A stretch of 64,000 bases of DNA. Origin: Cotesia glomerata (Eukaryota; Arthropoda; Insecta; Hymenoptera; Braconidae). Positions 9,749 through 24,100 of this stretch are shown here, in pieces (positions within the stretch are counted from its first letter, which is position 1; every line of letters begins with the position of its first letter). Under the pieces are notes generated by a model. The model made no database searches. It was not told where the DNA came from and saw only the letters and a program-made list of their open reading frames with translations. The stretch spans positions 31,471,525 to 31,535,524 of the forward strand of contig NC_058159.1 of NCBI RefSeq assembly GCF_020080835.1, in the 5' to 3' direction. The translations under genes and the position numbers were made by a program.

Positions 9749-12442
9749 ATGTCTTCCAAAAATTTTAATTACTGTAAAATATTGTCGTACTTAATTCGAA
9801 CCTTGAAGAGCAAAAAGAATTATTATTTACTGTCATATGTTTATTTACATTATGTGAAAATAAAATTACAAAGGTTGAAAAGAGTGAAAGTCGAAATAGA
9901 AACAATTAATGACAGTAATTTTAAAAGTATTGTTAAAAAATACTATTGTGAAAATAAAAAATATATTGACTATACATCGTGTGCCATTGGAGCTGTCAAT
10001 TGTTTCAAGTCTTCAGAAACAATTTGGATAAATATCTGTTCTAAAAAATGTGATAAAAAATATAAAATTCTTGTTTTACCATTAAACGTCAAAAATAAAT
10101 TATATCTATCAGAAACAACTTTATTTAATATTAAAAATGTACTGGGTGAAAATTTATCACCTTTTATAAGTAAGTATTAATGTTTAAAAATTTTATTGAA
10201 AATTTTTATTGATAAATTCGTTTTTTTTTTTACAGTTCCTGCATGTAAAAATAAAATAGAGTGGGCTGACGAAGTTAAAGTATCACTTCTGCCATGTCAA
10301 GAGTGTTCTGATGATTTAGTAGATAATTTATTAAAGAATTACTTTTCTAATCCTCGATATTTAAGGACGAAAGATATAATTAAAATAAATATTATAGAAC
10401 ATACAAAAGAACATTTTTTTACTCTGGAAAACCGGCAGTTAACTGACTTGTTTTTTAAAGTCAACAGTGTGAAAATAAATAATGAATACACTTACAGATC
10501 TTGCTATGTATTCTGTGAAAAGTCGACTCTAATTCAAGAAACCAAAGTCCGTGGCTATCTACCAGAGTTTAAAAAATTAGAAATGATTGATGATAGTATC
10601 ACGGACGTTCTTGAGGAGATTGAAAGGAATTCAATGTCCAATTTTCCGCTATTATCTTATAAACCTTTTGAAGAGTTAAAATCTTCGATACTGCCATTTA
10701 AAATGACTGGTAATTTATTTCAATATTAAATTAAAAAATTTTTCTTCTATTTAAATTAATGATAATTTTTCAGAGAATTGGAGGGGAATGAAACCTGTTT
10801 TTTTGCTGAAAGGACCTGCTGGATCAGGAAAGTTAAGATTAATTAGAGCTCTGTCTCAACAAATGGGTTTTAATTTTCTTGATTTTAATTGTGATGAAAC
10901 TCAGACGTTATCTGTCTCTCAAATAGAAACTAAACTACGTACAAATTTAACTTATGCTCAAAATTTAGTACCTTGTATTTTAAAATTGAGTAATATAAAT
11001 GTAAGAAATATTATTTATAATTAATGTGTAATTTATTAACTAAAAATATTTTTAAAGGTTTTTGGAAGAGACACCGAAGGTAATATTGACGAAAGAGTGA
11101 CTCCTAATTTCGCTGAGCAAATAAATGATATTTATAATATTAAAATGAAGTATCCGTTGATAATAATAGCGACATCCGAAGATGACGAAATTCCCTCAGA
11201 GATAAATCGTAATTTTATAGAGACATTTTCTATAAATTATTTCACTCAGGATCAAAGATCTGAATTGATCGAGTGGTTTTTAAAGAACCGTAATATTAAG
11301 TACGACGTTGACTTGTCAAAAATAGCTGGAATGTGTTCTAATTTTTTTATGAACGATCTCGAAACTTTGATACTGGACGCTGCTACTAATTGTTACAAAC
11401 CTCTGATGAGTAATGAAAAAAGTTGTGTTGTTATCAATGAAAATGACTTCATTAAGGCTTATGGTAAGATTCGAAGAAATTATTTACATTAAAAATGAAA
11501 TTATTTACAAGTAAAAAATTTTTAATTACAGATCATATGCAAGCAACATTTTCTGAGCAAATAGGAGCGCCGAAAGTGCCTCAAGTTTATTGGGAAGACA
11601 TAGGAGGGCTGGCTAATTTAAAAAGTGAAATAATGAAAAGAATAGAAATACCACTGATGCAAGACTGTGACATTAAACGGTCTGGGATTTTATTTTATGG
11701 CCCTCCGGGAACTGGAAAAACTCTTTTAGCAAAAGCCGTTGCCACTGAATATAAATTAAACTTTTTATCGGTAAAAGGCCCTGAGTTATTGAACATGTAC
11801 GTCGGACAAAGTGAGAAAAATGTCAGAGAAATATTTGAATTGGCCCGAACAGCCTCGCCTTGTATTATATTTTTTGATGAATTGGATGCGTTGGCACCAA
11901 ATCGTGGTCGTAGTGGCGACAGTGGAGGCGTTATGGACCGAGTTGTATCTCAATTGCTCGCTGAAATGGATGGGCTCGGTAGTTCTGCAGATACATTTAT
12001 TATTGGCGCTACAAATCGACCTGATCTCATTGATTCTGCGCTATTGCGGCCCGGAAGATTTGATAAATTATTTTACGTTGGAATTTATTCAGACTCTGAA
12101 TCACAATTTACTGTTTTAAAAGCGATAACTCGTAAATTTAATATGACAAATGCCGACCAGAATTTGGATAAATTAGTAAAATTATTGCCGGCAAATTTAA
12201 CAGGAGCTGATTTGAATTCTCTTTGCTCCAATGCGTGGCTTAATGCAGTACGCAAAGTTGTTAGAAATTACGAAAAGTCTCTGGATCAAAAACAAGACAA
12301 AAAAAAGCCGGAAGGAAATGTCAATGTTTCTTTAGATGACTTTCTTGAAGCTGTCAAGTCACTTGTACCTTCTGTCAGTCGGGAAGAATTGATGCGATAC
12401 GAAAAGTTGCATCAAGAACTAGGTAGCAAAATTTGTAAATAA
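9749..12442 (+). CDS. PEX6: Peroxisome biogenesis factor 6, AAA+ ATPase
   Basis: Exons 9749-10169, 10236-10709, 10774-11000, 11058-11463 and 11532-12442 join in frame to 812 residues. The C-terminal D2 ATPase is intact: Walker A GPPGTGKT (566-573), Walker B IIFFDE (621-626), sensor GATNRP (N671), arginine fingers R682 and R685 in LLRPGRFDK, and the PEX6-type block SVKGPELLNMYVGQSE. D1 is degenerate: the P-loop is GPAGSGK (312-318), and the Walker B position reads PCILKLSNIN (365-374) without acidic residues, as known for catalytically weak D1 of PEX6. The N-domain (1-298) is Lys-, Asn- and Tyr-rich and diverged. PEX6 with PEX1 extracts the PEX5 receptor from the peroxisome membrane. The family is usually 900-1000 residues, so this is short at the N-terminus. 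Confidence 0.94.
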
Positions 12443-14559
12443 ATTTTTTTGTAAATATTTTTTTATTGTGAATATTAATTTATAATAAATCAATGTTTAT
12501 ATAATAATCAATGATATGTTGATTGTATTGTTAAATAAATAACTCAATAATTTAATTATATATCAATTTATTCTTTAAGAGCATAAATATATGTTCGATC
12601 AAATTGAAGGAATTTTTACGGCAGTACTACATTTTTATTTTATTTTATATTTTTATTCAGCTTTTTAAATTAATAGAATACTCCAAGATTGAAAGTCGTA
12701 AAAAAATATTGTAACTTGATTCAAGTTTTATTGAATCAATAAAATAATTAGTATTAAATGAATTTTTAGCTGAATAAAAATTATTTAAATCTGTAATACT
12801 GCCTTACAGGCCTCTAATTAATATTCCCACTTCAAGTAAGAACATTAATTTAAACAGATCTGTAATTCTATAAAACTTACATTGTTTATAAATGAAATAA
12901 TAATTTTTAATTAAATACAGCCAATAATTACACACTAAGTATTGCACTGGGCATTACAATTTATTATACTATTTATTATTTATGATTACTGGTAAAAATT
13001 ACAATATATATTTGAATAGAGACAATATTAAATTGATTTTTAAAATTTGGAAATTTGTGACTATTTCATTTTTTTATAATTTATTACACTGCAAATATTA
13101 AATTGTAGAAAAATAGGACACCTAAATTTATTAATTGTTTAATTTCTGAATAATTGATTTTTAACGCTAAATTTATTAGTCACATTAGACTTTTTAAAAC
13201 TATCAAATATTTACGATAAAATTGTAACAGTTTAATTTCGTATTTATTTATTTATTATTTCTTCTTTAAAAGTATAATTGTTTATTTAATAGAATATAAT
13301 TCTAGTGACTGCTGAGTCAGTCTTTTCTAGTAAAATACAAATAGTATCTTTATTTAAAGTATTTTATTATTTAATAGGTACAAGAAATACAATAAAATCG
13401 TAGTTATAGTTGTGATATAAATAATTATCACTTTAAATTAATTAAAAAATCAAAACGAGATAGTATAATTGAATAAATTAGTTGTTTATAGTATTTACAA
13501 GTTTATTTTTATTTATTATTATTATTATTTCAAATCTTCAAACTCTGTCAGTCCTATCGCAAACTTTTGACAAATTATTCTTTCATTAATATATATATTC
13601 TTCTTATAAATAATGACAATATTGCATTTTCTTTTACAAATATTCAACAAAACATCTTCCAAGATTAATTATTTCTTCTTTTAAATTTGAATACCGTTTC
13701 TGCATTAATATAATATAATACCGCTATTGTCATTCCAATTTATCATAATTAATAATAATAATTAATAATATATTACTATTGTAAGTGAACGCCAGTCATT
13801 TTGTTAAATAAAAAAAATTTTTGTAATTTTATTTTGTTTCTCCGATAAGTTTTAAAGTATCATACATTTTATAATGTGACGTACGGATTAATGCGCACGT
13901 ATATTTTAAATATAAATATCACATTTGATGAATACACTATAAAATAAATAAATAATAATATTTAAAAAAAAAAAAAAAAAAAAAATACATGCAACGATAT
14001 CTGTCATGAAAAGTTATTTTGTTTGTTGTCTACACGATAAATACAAACACAAAGTACTGTTGTTAATTTATTATTAAAATATTATTAATAGTTAAATATT
14101 CAATTAATTATCTATTACTCTCTAATTCTGTCAGGTTTGTAAATGTGTAAAATATTCTTCTGTACTTTTATCACTTAAAGTACTCATTTAATTGTAACGA
14201 CAGGATATTTAATGTGCTGTATATATAAGTATTGTACATTTAAAAAAAAATTAATTTTGATTAATTGATTTACGGATAATTCGAGTTTTAAGATTCAGTG
14301 GCCAACTATTATCTTTTTTTTTATATTTTTTTTTTTTTTACTATAAATATATTTCTTCTTTCATTACTAATTTGTAGTTTTTGTGCAGCTGATGTTGTTA
14401 TTGATGATTTTTTTTATGTATATCATTGTTCCGGAGTTTCCCCTTTTAAAGATAGCGACGGGGAGGTACTGGTGGTCATAAACCATCAGTCTTTGTACCT
14501 GTAAATTAAAGTATACCATTATTTTAATACAAATTTTAAGGAAGAAAAAGCTTTTTAAA
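12443..14559. other. Long AT-rich region downstream of PEX6 and Cbl
   Basis: About 2.1 kb between two convergent genes. It likely holds the PEX6 3'UTR (AATAAATCAATG near 12484) and the tail of a long Cbl 3'UTR. There is an A run of about 26 at 13961-13985. No exon, RNA gene or clear inverted-repeat element recognised. Confidence 0.5.
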
Positions 14560-15159
14560 TATATAGCTATGATAATTATGAAATGATATTGTATCTTGTG
14601 AACTATTGACGTTTTTAAAGATATAAGCTCATCCTGATGTTACAATCATCGAGACCTTTCATTTGAGTACATGCATCAATTTTTCATATATTTATATATA
14701 TAATATATAGATGTATGAAAAATATATCAAAAATGCATGTGGGTACTCAAATGAAAGCTCTTGATAAATGTAACATCAGGATAAGTTTACATCTTTAAAA
14801 ATATCAATAATTAAGAAATGACCTTGTATTTTGAGAACTATTGATATTTTTAAAGATATAAGCTCACCCCGACATTACATTCATCAAGAGCTTTCATTTG
14901 AGTACCCACATCAATTTTTCATATATTTATATATATTATATATATATGTATATATGAAAAATATATCAAAAATGCATGTGGGTACTCAAATGAAAGCTCT
15001 TGATTAGTGTAATATCAGGATGAGCTTATATCTTTAAAAATACCAATAGTTAAGAAAGTACAGTGCAATTTAACAAAACTAATTATTTATTAAAGTAAAC
15101 TTTTATTTATTTATAGTTTACAAGTCACGGCAGTCGAATAGTGACTGCAAGGTTGCTAG
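14560..15159 (+). mobile_element. Non-autonomous Helitron-like element, copy 1
   Basis: The 3' end is clear: a stem-loop GCAGTC-GAATAGT-GACTGC, then AAGGTTG and CTAG at 15156-15159, followed by T. The body has two tandem palindromic modules, each with arms GATATAAGCTCATCCTGATG / CATCAGGATAAG and TTTGAGTAC / GTGGGTACTCAAATGAAAG around TATATATA cores. The 5' end is diverged and set approximately. It lies just past the Cbl stop codon, probably in its 3'UTR. Confidence 0.7.
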
Positions 15160-15182
15160 TAATAATAATAAAAATTACCTGG

Positions 15183-18100
15183 TCAAGAAGATTTAGTCGC
15201 AAACTCATTAAGAATATCGCAAGCCATCTCTAAATCATTCCTACTGATCCCAAGAGCCCGGATAACAGCATCTTGTGCAAAGCCAAGAGCAGTCAGTCTG
15301 GAAATGTGTTCAACATTGACATTTTCATAAGCAGCACCCTCAGGTTTTATTGAAGAGCCACCAGGTTCTTCTCTGCTTTTCATAAGTGCTGTGAACTTTG
15401 CACGGTTCATCTCCAAGTTGATATTTTTAACAACGTGTTCTTTAGTCCCGTGAATTAATATTGTGTTTTCATAATGATGATCTTGCTTGGGAGTTTGGTC
15501 TTTAGTCGCTTTAGGAGGTCGTGGTGCGGAAAGTGGAGGTGGCACTGGAGGCACGGTGGTTGTCGATTGCGATTGTGATTGGGAAGATAAGTGTCTTCCA
15601 CCTTTTTCAGGCAAAGCTGGTGGTCTGATGTGCGATGATCGTACATGGGGTCGTACAACTGCTGGTGGGACTGGCGATGGCGATGATGCTCTGTGCAGCA
15701 TGTCGTACCTGGCTTCTGTTGTTGCTGTATTTTTAAATAAATTTTTTTTGTAAGTACTTAATTTAATAATATAAAATCTGTATTATTAGATCTAGGTACA
15801 TAATTAAGAAATGACCTTGTATCTTGTGAACTATAGACATTTTTAAAGATATAAGCTCACCCCGATGTTACACTCATCAATACCTTTCATTTAAGTACCC
15901 ACATCAATTTTTCATATATTTTATATATTTATATGTATTATATATATGTATACATGACAAATATATCAAAAATGCATGTGGGTACTCAAATGAAAGCTCT
16001 TGATGAGTGTAACATCGGAATGAGCTTATATCTAAAAAAATGTCAATAGTTAAGAAATGACCCTGTGTCTCGTGAACTATTGACATTTTTAAAGATATAA
16101 GCTCACCCTGACATTACACTCATCGAGACCTTTCATTTGAGTACCCACATCAATTTTTCATATATTTTATATATTTATGTATATGATATATATGCATATA
16201 TGAAAAATATATCAAAAATGCATGTGGGTACTTAAATGAAAGCTCTTGATGAGCGTAACATCAGGATGAGCTTATATTTTAAAAAATATCAATAGTTAAG
16301 AAAGTACAGTGCATTTTAACAAAATTCATTATTTAATAAAGCAAAATTTTATTTATTTATAGTCCACAAGTCACATAGTGACTGTAAGGTTGCTAGTATT
16401 GATTACAAAGAAATAGTTTTTATAAAGAAGAAATAAAATAAAATATTAACCTTTATTATTTTGATGATTTTCACTGGATGAAAGAATAACAGTGACAGTA
16501 GGAGGTGGAGGTGCATTTTCTTTAGGTACTGTTAAATGACGGCTACTGTTTCTCGGATGATTATTTGGAGTTGGCGACGGCGATGGTCTTCGAGGAGGTA
16601 AAGGAGGACTTGGTACTATTCTTCGAGGAGGTACTGGTGAACTAGCCGGGCTTGAATCTTCTTCTTCGTCAGAATCGTCGCATATTAATCCCCCGCAATT
16701 CCCGTTACACAGCTCTATAATATCCTAAAACATAAAAAAATTACATATTTATAATATTTAAAAATATATAAATAAAAAATATTTTTAATATTAACAATAA
16801 AATAATTTATTTCATGCAATATAGTGTTATTTATATAAGAATATGATTATGGTGTAAAACTAAAATTAATATTGAGATGCAATTAATTTATTAAACTAAT
16901 TGTGCATTTTTTTAATGCAGATAATTATTTGCAGTTTATGAAATAAGGCAATTAAGCAATAAGCAGAAAAAGTATATTATAAACCATAATGCAGTTTTGT
17001 CATACTTACCTTAAATAATTGATAAACATTGAAAAAAATTTATTCACGTATTTACAATACAAATTATAAATTTTTCATGCAGTGGGCTGAGCATTCGACC
17101 CAATTAACAACTCAATTATCTCAAAAATAATATAATTTTTAATCTCATGCGACTATTGATATATTTTTTTATTCAGACGCTGAATATAAAATTGAAAATT
17201 TAATAATTAATATTTATATTAAACAATTTATTTAAAAAAAATATAAATAATTATAAAATTGTAGCGAAAGGAGCGTATATAAGTGCAAAGTAACAATATA
17301 ATGATAATATAACTTTATTTAAAAATATTTCAAATAACTAATATTTTACAATAAGAAATAAATCATTTACACTAAAATTATATATGTATTTATATATATT
17401 TTCATTTGTTCTAATTTTTAATCTAGACGCCAGTGCGTGGCAAAAAACTTTAAAAGTAATATAAGCAGCTTTTTATATTTTGTTCATTAAATTAACACAG
17501 GCGTTAATGCAAAAAACTAATTATCCTTATCTAATTTCGGACTACAACAATCATACCTATAGTAATAATAATAATAGTAATAATAATTAATTAAAATTAG
17601 TGTTTTTAGAAATATTCTATTGATGATTATGTTAATTAAAATTTATTAAATATAAAATCAAATATTTAAATGAGTTTAATTAAATATTTACGTAATAAAA
17701 AGAAAGAAAAATTATAAATTTAATAAATATTAATTATAATTCAATATGATTTGCATTTAATTGATCTTAAGTTATTTGCATTGTAATCATTGCAACTAAT
17801 TTATTATTACAAATAGTAAAAAATACACTGAAGAAAAAATAAACACGTTAAAGTAATTGTTCAATTAATTACTTTGCTCGATAAAATTTAACAGCGTTAA
17901 TTATTTAAGGATTAGATTTGAGTTAAAAAAAAAATAACACTGACTAAAAATTTATGCAAAATAAAATATAAAATTTGTTTTTTAAACTATCACTAATCGT
18001 AAACGATTTTTTTATAAGTTTAGTAAGTCATCACAATCAAACCAATCGTTTGGATTAGTTGCATTATAATTAATATGTCAGAGTGGATTATTTGTGCACA

Positions 18101-21100
18101 TAATTATCATTATTATTACACAATTTATTTTCTCTCTCACTGGCACAATAACATCAACAACAATAATCCTGGAAGTTACACTTCAAAATTTGATAATTAC
18201 TTTTTTTTTTTTTTCCTATATTTTAATAATACTTATTTAATATTAATTGTTTATTTGCCTCAGTATGCTCTCTAAAAAAAATACTAAAGCCCAAAATAAT
18301 GATTAAGATGCGAGAAATGCAAGCTAATATTGTTATTATTAAGTCCTGCGATAAAGTAAGCTGCTGCATTGTTATTATTTAACATTACAATGCAACTAAT
18401 AAGCTTCATCAGCGATAGATATATTTATTTTAATTGTTTAATTTATAGAAAAACAAAAGCAAATTTTTTTTAGTCACAATAATACATTTGTATTATTTAT
18501 AGGCCATTAAAATAATTGTCTAGAAAATAATTAATTTAATGTAATTGCAATTAAAAAGGTATAATTAATTTAATATCTAAGTTTATATTTAAAAAGATAA
18601 AAGTAGATGATAAAGAGCGGTAAATAAAAAGACATGGATTGTCTGGAATGCGTGGAAGAGTAAACCTACCTTTATCTTGCATGGTGTAATTATTCCAACC
18701 ATATTTTTTATATTGTTATTTGTTATTATTATAATATTAGTTATTTTAAAAAATATTAATTGCAAAAATAAATATAGCATTATTGATTTAATTCCGTAGC
18801 ACTTAAAAATTACTATGAAAAATAATAATAAGATGCAATGATGCGTTTTAATTAGGAGCAACCAATGCTACTGCGATGAAATACGAAAGGCAGTTTTTTT
18901 ATGAGGCATAATCTATGAGGTCACTATACAAGGATATGTTTTAAACTAATATATAAATAAACAAATAAATATAAATATATATATTTATTTATCTATATAT
19001 TTTAAATGGAGGGTAGATGATACGCCTAGTCGGATACCTCGGTGTCAGGGTCAAGATCCCGCGTAGGAGTTGATGCGTTACTAACAGATGCTGATTGAGC
19101 CCCAGGTCGATGTGTTCTTCGTGGATCAAAAGGATCCACAACTATTTGTTCAGTTCCTTTTATCTCTGCGCGGCAAAAAGGACACCCCTGGCCCTCGGAA
19201 TCCTGTTGATAAAAAAAGTAATATTATTAAGTCAGTCTTTAAATAAATTTTGCAATTTTTTTTTTTTTATATTATATATATGTCACACTATAATGGCTCT
19301 TACAGCAGCCTGAATTTATAAAGTGGATATAATAAAATCGTTGGCCTGAATTTTACTCCTATTCATCACTGTCCTATATCTAAGCAGATCTTTATATGTT
19401 TGCTTTGTACATGAGCGCTAGCAAAAAATAATTACTTAATAGTCAGCTGAAGTGAATGAATTTTATGCAAGAGAAACGATATTTAATAATGGCAATTCAA
19501 GTATTTTATGACAAACCGATGAGACATTGTTCGCAATAAAAGATATAAGTATAATTTATATTTATATTTAAATAATAATATTTATAAAATGAGTAAGTAC
19601 TGCTACCTGCCAAGCTGTTAAACATGGCGTGCAGAGAAGATGACCGCAGGGCTCTATCCTGACGTCTTTGTCATGCTCAGCGCAAATTTTACATAATTGG
19701 AATGTACTGCCCATTTCACAATAAAGTTCATATTGCTCAGCCGTTACTTTGATGTGCTCTTCCGGAGTAGGTTGAACGGCCCACGTCAAATCGGGATTCA
19801 CATGACGTCCGTCTGGGTATAAGTAACTAAAAATATTTTATATTTAATAGTATTATTATTTTATAATGACATTTAAGTTAGGTCACTTGACAATTTTTTA
19901 ATTTTATTTAACAAATTTGTTCTAAAATTATTTTTAAAAAATTGCATTTTTAATTATTGGAAATTTCTGCATGCCAATTTTTTTTTGCTATAATTTATTT
20001 GTTAAAAAAATTATTTTTAATTATCGAATATCTGCTAAATTAATGAAAATAAATTTAGCAGATATTTAATAATTTTTAGAATTTTTTTTTTTTTTTAAAT
20101 AAATTATGACAAAAAAATTTGAAAAAAAAAAAAAATTGACATGTAGAAATTTTAAAAAATAAAAAATGCAATTTTTTAAAAGTAAATTTTTTTAACAAAT
20201 TTGTTTGTTAAAAAAATTTTTTTAAATTCTCTAGTGACTGCTAACTTTAATGTCATGCTAAATTAATTTTTATTATTTTATAAAAATAATTTTTAAAATT
20301 ATAAACTTACAATCCTTCCCGATAGCCGTCCAACAATGCTTGACACAGACTTTTATTATGGGGTATGGTTTGAAGAATATCTCCATCGGATGTAACGTAC
20401 CCAATAGCCCACTGTCCTAATCTTGTACAGCTCAATCGAAAGACATAACTCCCTGGTTTAGTTATGCAGTATTTTTGCAAGCGCGCTTTTACTTCGTCGT
20501 AAGTTAAAAATGCTACGTATCCAGGATGCGTGACCGCCAAAATTTTCCAGTTGCGCAGCAACGTAGACCAAGGTTGAAACAATCTTAAATAAAAGCGAAA
20601 TTAATTATTAATTCTATTAAATAATTTATTAATTAATATTTAAAGTATTTACCTTGTGAACACGTCGAATTCAAAGTTTGAAATGTAATCATTGCAGGTG
20701 AGGTCGATCGTTGATTTCAATGCCATCGCTTGCAGGCCCGAGCTTATGGGATGAACTTGATTTAATTCATGTCTAAAAACCTTCCAAGGGACCAAAGTAC
20801 TGAAAACAGATAAAATATTTATTTATTTATTTAGTTATTTATAGCAAACAATAAACTAAAATTACCCTAAAGTATTTCAAGGATACTCAAACACAGTTTA
20901 TTGCAGTTAATATTTGTACACACTGCATATACCTTTTTTTAACACGAAAGAATATTTAATTGACACAGGTATAATAATTGCTAAGTAGCGCGCTGAGCAT
21001 AAAATCAATTTTAGTTCCAAGAATATTTTCTGAATTATTTATTCTAAGTTGATTCCAACCGATTACAAACATGTTATGTTTTTTATCTATGATACTGAAG

Positions 21101-24100
21101 TCAGCTGACAGCTATTAATTTTTTTTATTTTTAAAATAAATCAATTACAATAAAAAAAAATTTTTTTTTAATTTTGACATGTCAAATTTTTTTTTAATAT
21201 AATTTTATTGCTATGAAATTCTAAAAAAATTTTTTTCATTTAACTTCAGTGTATTTTTTTATAAAAAATTAATATAATAAAGTTAGCAGATATTTAATAA
21301 TTTTTTTTTAACAAATAAATTATGGCAAAAAAAAAATATTTAAAAAATTGACATGTAGAAATTTTAAAAAATTAAAAACGCAATTTTTTAAAAATAATTT
21401 TTTAGAATTAATTCAATTGTTAAATAAAATTAAAAATTGATCAAGTGACAGCTAACTTTAATGTCATAAAATTAATTACAATAAAAAAATTTTTCTTAAA
21501 ATTTCTAATTGTTAACCAGTGTCATTGTTATTTATCCAAAAAAAAAAATCAAATATATTTATAAATAATTGTTTTTCGACCTAAAAATAATTAGATAACA
21601 ATAATCATTAAATAGTATTATATAACAGTCCAAAAAGTGATGATTAATTAATTAATGAGCGTAATGTAGACCTTTGAACTCAAGGTATTAACTTTATTGA
21701 TGTGACATTGAAAAATTAATAATAATTATTACATGAAATGTCAAGTCACCCTCAATATATATAATCAAGGGTAGAAAGTTATTTTATATTATACATATGC
21801 TGAAATTTAAATAAAAAATTCAGCAAGTGGGTATAATGTTTTTTATTTCCCACTTTCCACTGTCCTGGCTACTACGCCGTTACTATGTATACGAGTAGAG
21901 TAAGCGGACATCATAGTCAGTCGTAGTCAGTTGCTCTGTTCATTCAGTCGGCATTTTTTTCACCTGCGAATAAATATATTATATCTACAATAATTATTTG
22001 ATATTACTACTGCTGTAGGTAAGAATATGTCTGATAAATCTTTTACTTTAAGAACAATGCAATATCATTCAGTAGTTACATTTTATTTAATAAGTAACTG
22101 ATTCAACAAAACGGATGATGAATTGCGTGTGAATGAGTAATCTCTTGATGGCGGATCAGTTTTTTCGCCGTTTTCTTGATAGGTGGCACTACTTACAAGT
22201 GCGAAAGTTTTTCTTGCAGAGATAAGAATTAGTACAAGAAATTCTTGAGTTTTAATTAATAAAAAGGAAATTATTTCATTATTTTTTAACTTTGACTTTT
22301 TTATTTTTTAAATAAAAAATGGAAAATTAATTTTTTTTTTGCTTGCAAAAAAAAATGACATTAAAGTTAACAATGACTTGATCATTTGCTCCAAAAAATG
22401 ACATTTTTTTTTTTAAATTTCTACATTAATTTTTTCTAATTCATTTATTTAAAAAATTATTAAATATCTTTTAAATAAATTTTCTTAAAAAAAATTGTTT
22501 GAATGAAACGAAGAGTAATTAATTGTGACAAATAAATAATTTTTTTTTGCACTGAATAAATCTAGGAGAAGAATGCGTTTTTTGAAATATCCAATAATAC
22601 CTGTCGGATTGCAACAAATTCGAAATTTAGCAGGCACGTATTTAAACACCCCCAAGTTATAATGATACTGAAGTCAGCTGACACCTGTTAATTTTTAAAA
22701 TTTTTATAACAAATCAATAACAACAATAAAAATGTTTTTAAAAATTTCCACTGATTATTTTCTTTAATTTTCACATGTGAAATATTTTTCATAATAATTT
22801 TATTGATATTTAATCATAAAAAAATTTTTAATGTCTGTCAATTTCAGTGTCATAAATTATAAGTAGTTAAATTGAAAAAATTAATTATTATCGTTTTAAT
22901 CCTATTTGCATGATAAACTACCTGTAGGAGTTTATTAACATCATTTGCCACAAATATTCGCTAAAAATAATTGAGTGTTACGAAAATAACTAATTTAAAA
23001 ATGATTAAATATTTCTGTAATTTAAATAGTTATGAGTGGAAACTTGGATTACAAGTCGGCCAAGTCCGTCCACGATTTCGAAGCTAAGTCTATCAAGGGG
23101 GAAGATGTACCTTTGGAAAAGTAGGTTAAACTATGAATGAATTTATTTTCTTCGAGCTCAATGCCGGTCTCTATAAATTGTTAAACATTCCTATGAATTA
23201 ATTTCAGGTATAAAGGCCACGTGCTGTTGATCGTGAATGTCGCATCTAAGTGTGGGCTCACTGCTACTAATTACAAAGAACTGAATGAGCTTCATGATCA
23301 ATTTGCAGAGTCTCATGGTATTTTTATTTCTTTAAACAATATTTATAATTTCTTCAACAATAGTTTTTAATTTAAAAAAAATCATTCATGTTGTCAGGTC
23401 TTCGTATTTTGGCATTCCCATGCAATCAATTCAACGGTCAAGAGCCCGGAGACAGTGACGAAATTTGCAGCTTTGCTGATCGTCAAAAAGTAATTTATTT
23501 TTTTTTTAATCAATTATTTTTATTAATTTTATTTCTGTGCGTAGGTGAAGTTTGATTTGTTTGAAAAAATAGACGTCAATGGTGAGACAACTCATCCCCT
23601 GTGGAAGTACTTGAAAAAGGAAAAGGGCGGCACACTGGGAAACTTTATCAAGTGGAACTTCACAAAATTCATCGTCGACAAAGATGGAAAAGTCGTCGAG
23701 CGACACGGACCAAATGTTGATCCAAGTAGCTTGGCGAAAAATTTGGAGAAGTACTTTTAAGGGAGCAATACCTAAATTTATTCCCAACGCACGGTTGTAA
23801 TATAATACTGCTGTTTATTGGAATAATCAGCACATCACAACTAAACGTATGGATTGTTCCTTTATTCAAGGAAATAATAATCATTATTATTATTATAATT
23901 ACTACTACTACTGTAAACAGTTCTGTTAAATAATTTATCTCAAACTATTTATTTTGTTATAATTTTAAATGATGTAATACTTGATCTTTTTTATTTTGGC
24001 TATGATTTGTACACGCTTCCTCGAGAGTATCACGTCTGATATCATAGATATATCTGAGTTATCGATTTTGTAATCAACACATACATAAATATAAATCCGT

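Larger units (their letters stand above)
20800..21839. other. Cbl intron 1, part downstream of the nested gene
   Basis: No coding exon seen. It contains two fold-back elements of different end type (about 21092-21254 and 21273-21467). Confidence 0.5.

Noticed and set aside
14298..14504. Phe-rich frame in the Cbl/PEX6 intergenic region
   Set aside because: Encoded by T runs; no supporting splice or family signal.
14560..15159. CRISPR-like or satellite array
   Set aside because: The spaced repeats are palindromic modules within one mobile element; there are no regular spacers and the genome is eukaryotic.
15904..16086. Frame inside the Cbl intron
   Set aside because: Lies wholly in Helitron-like copy 2.
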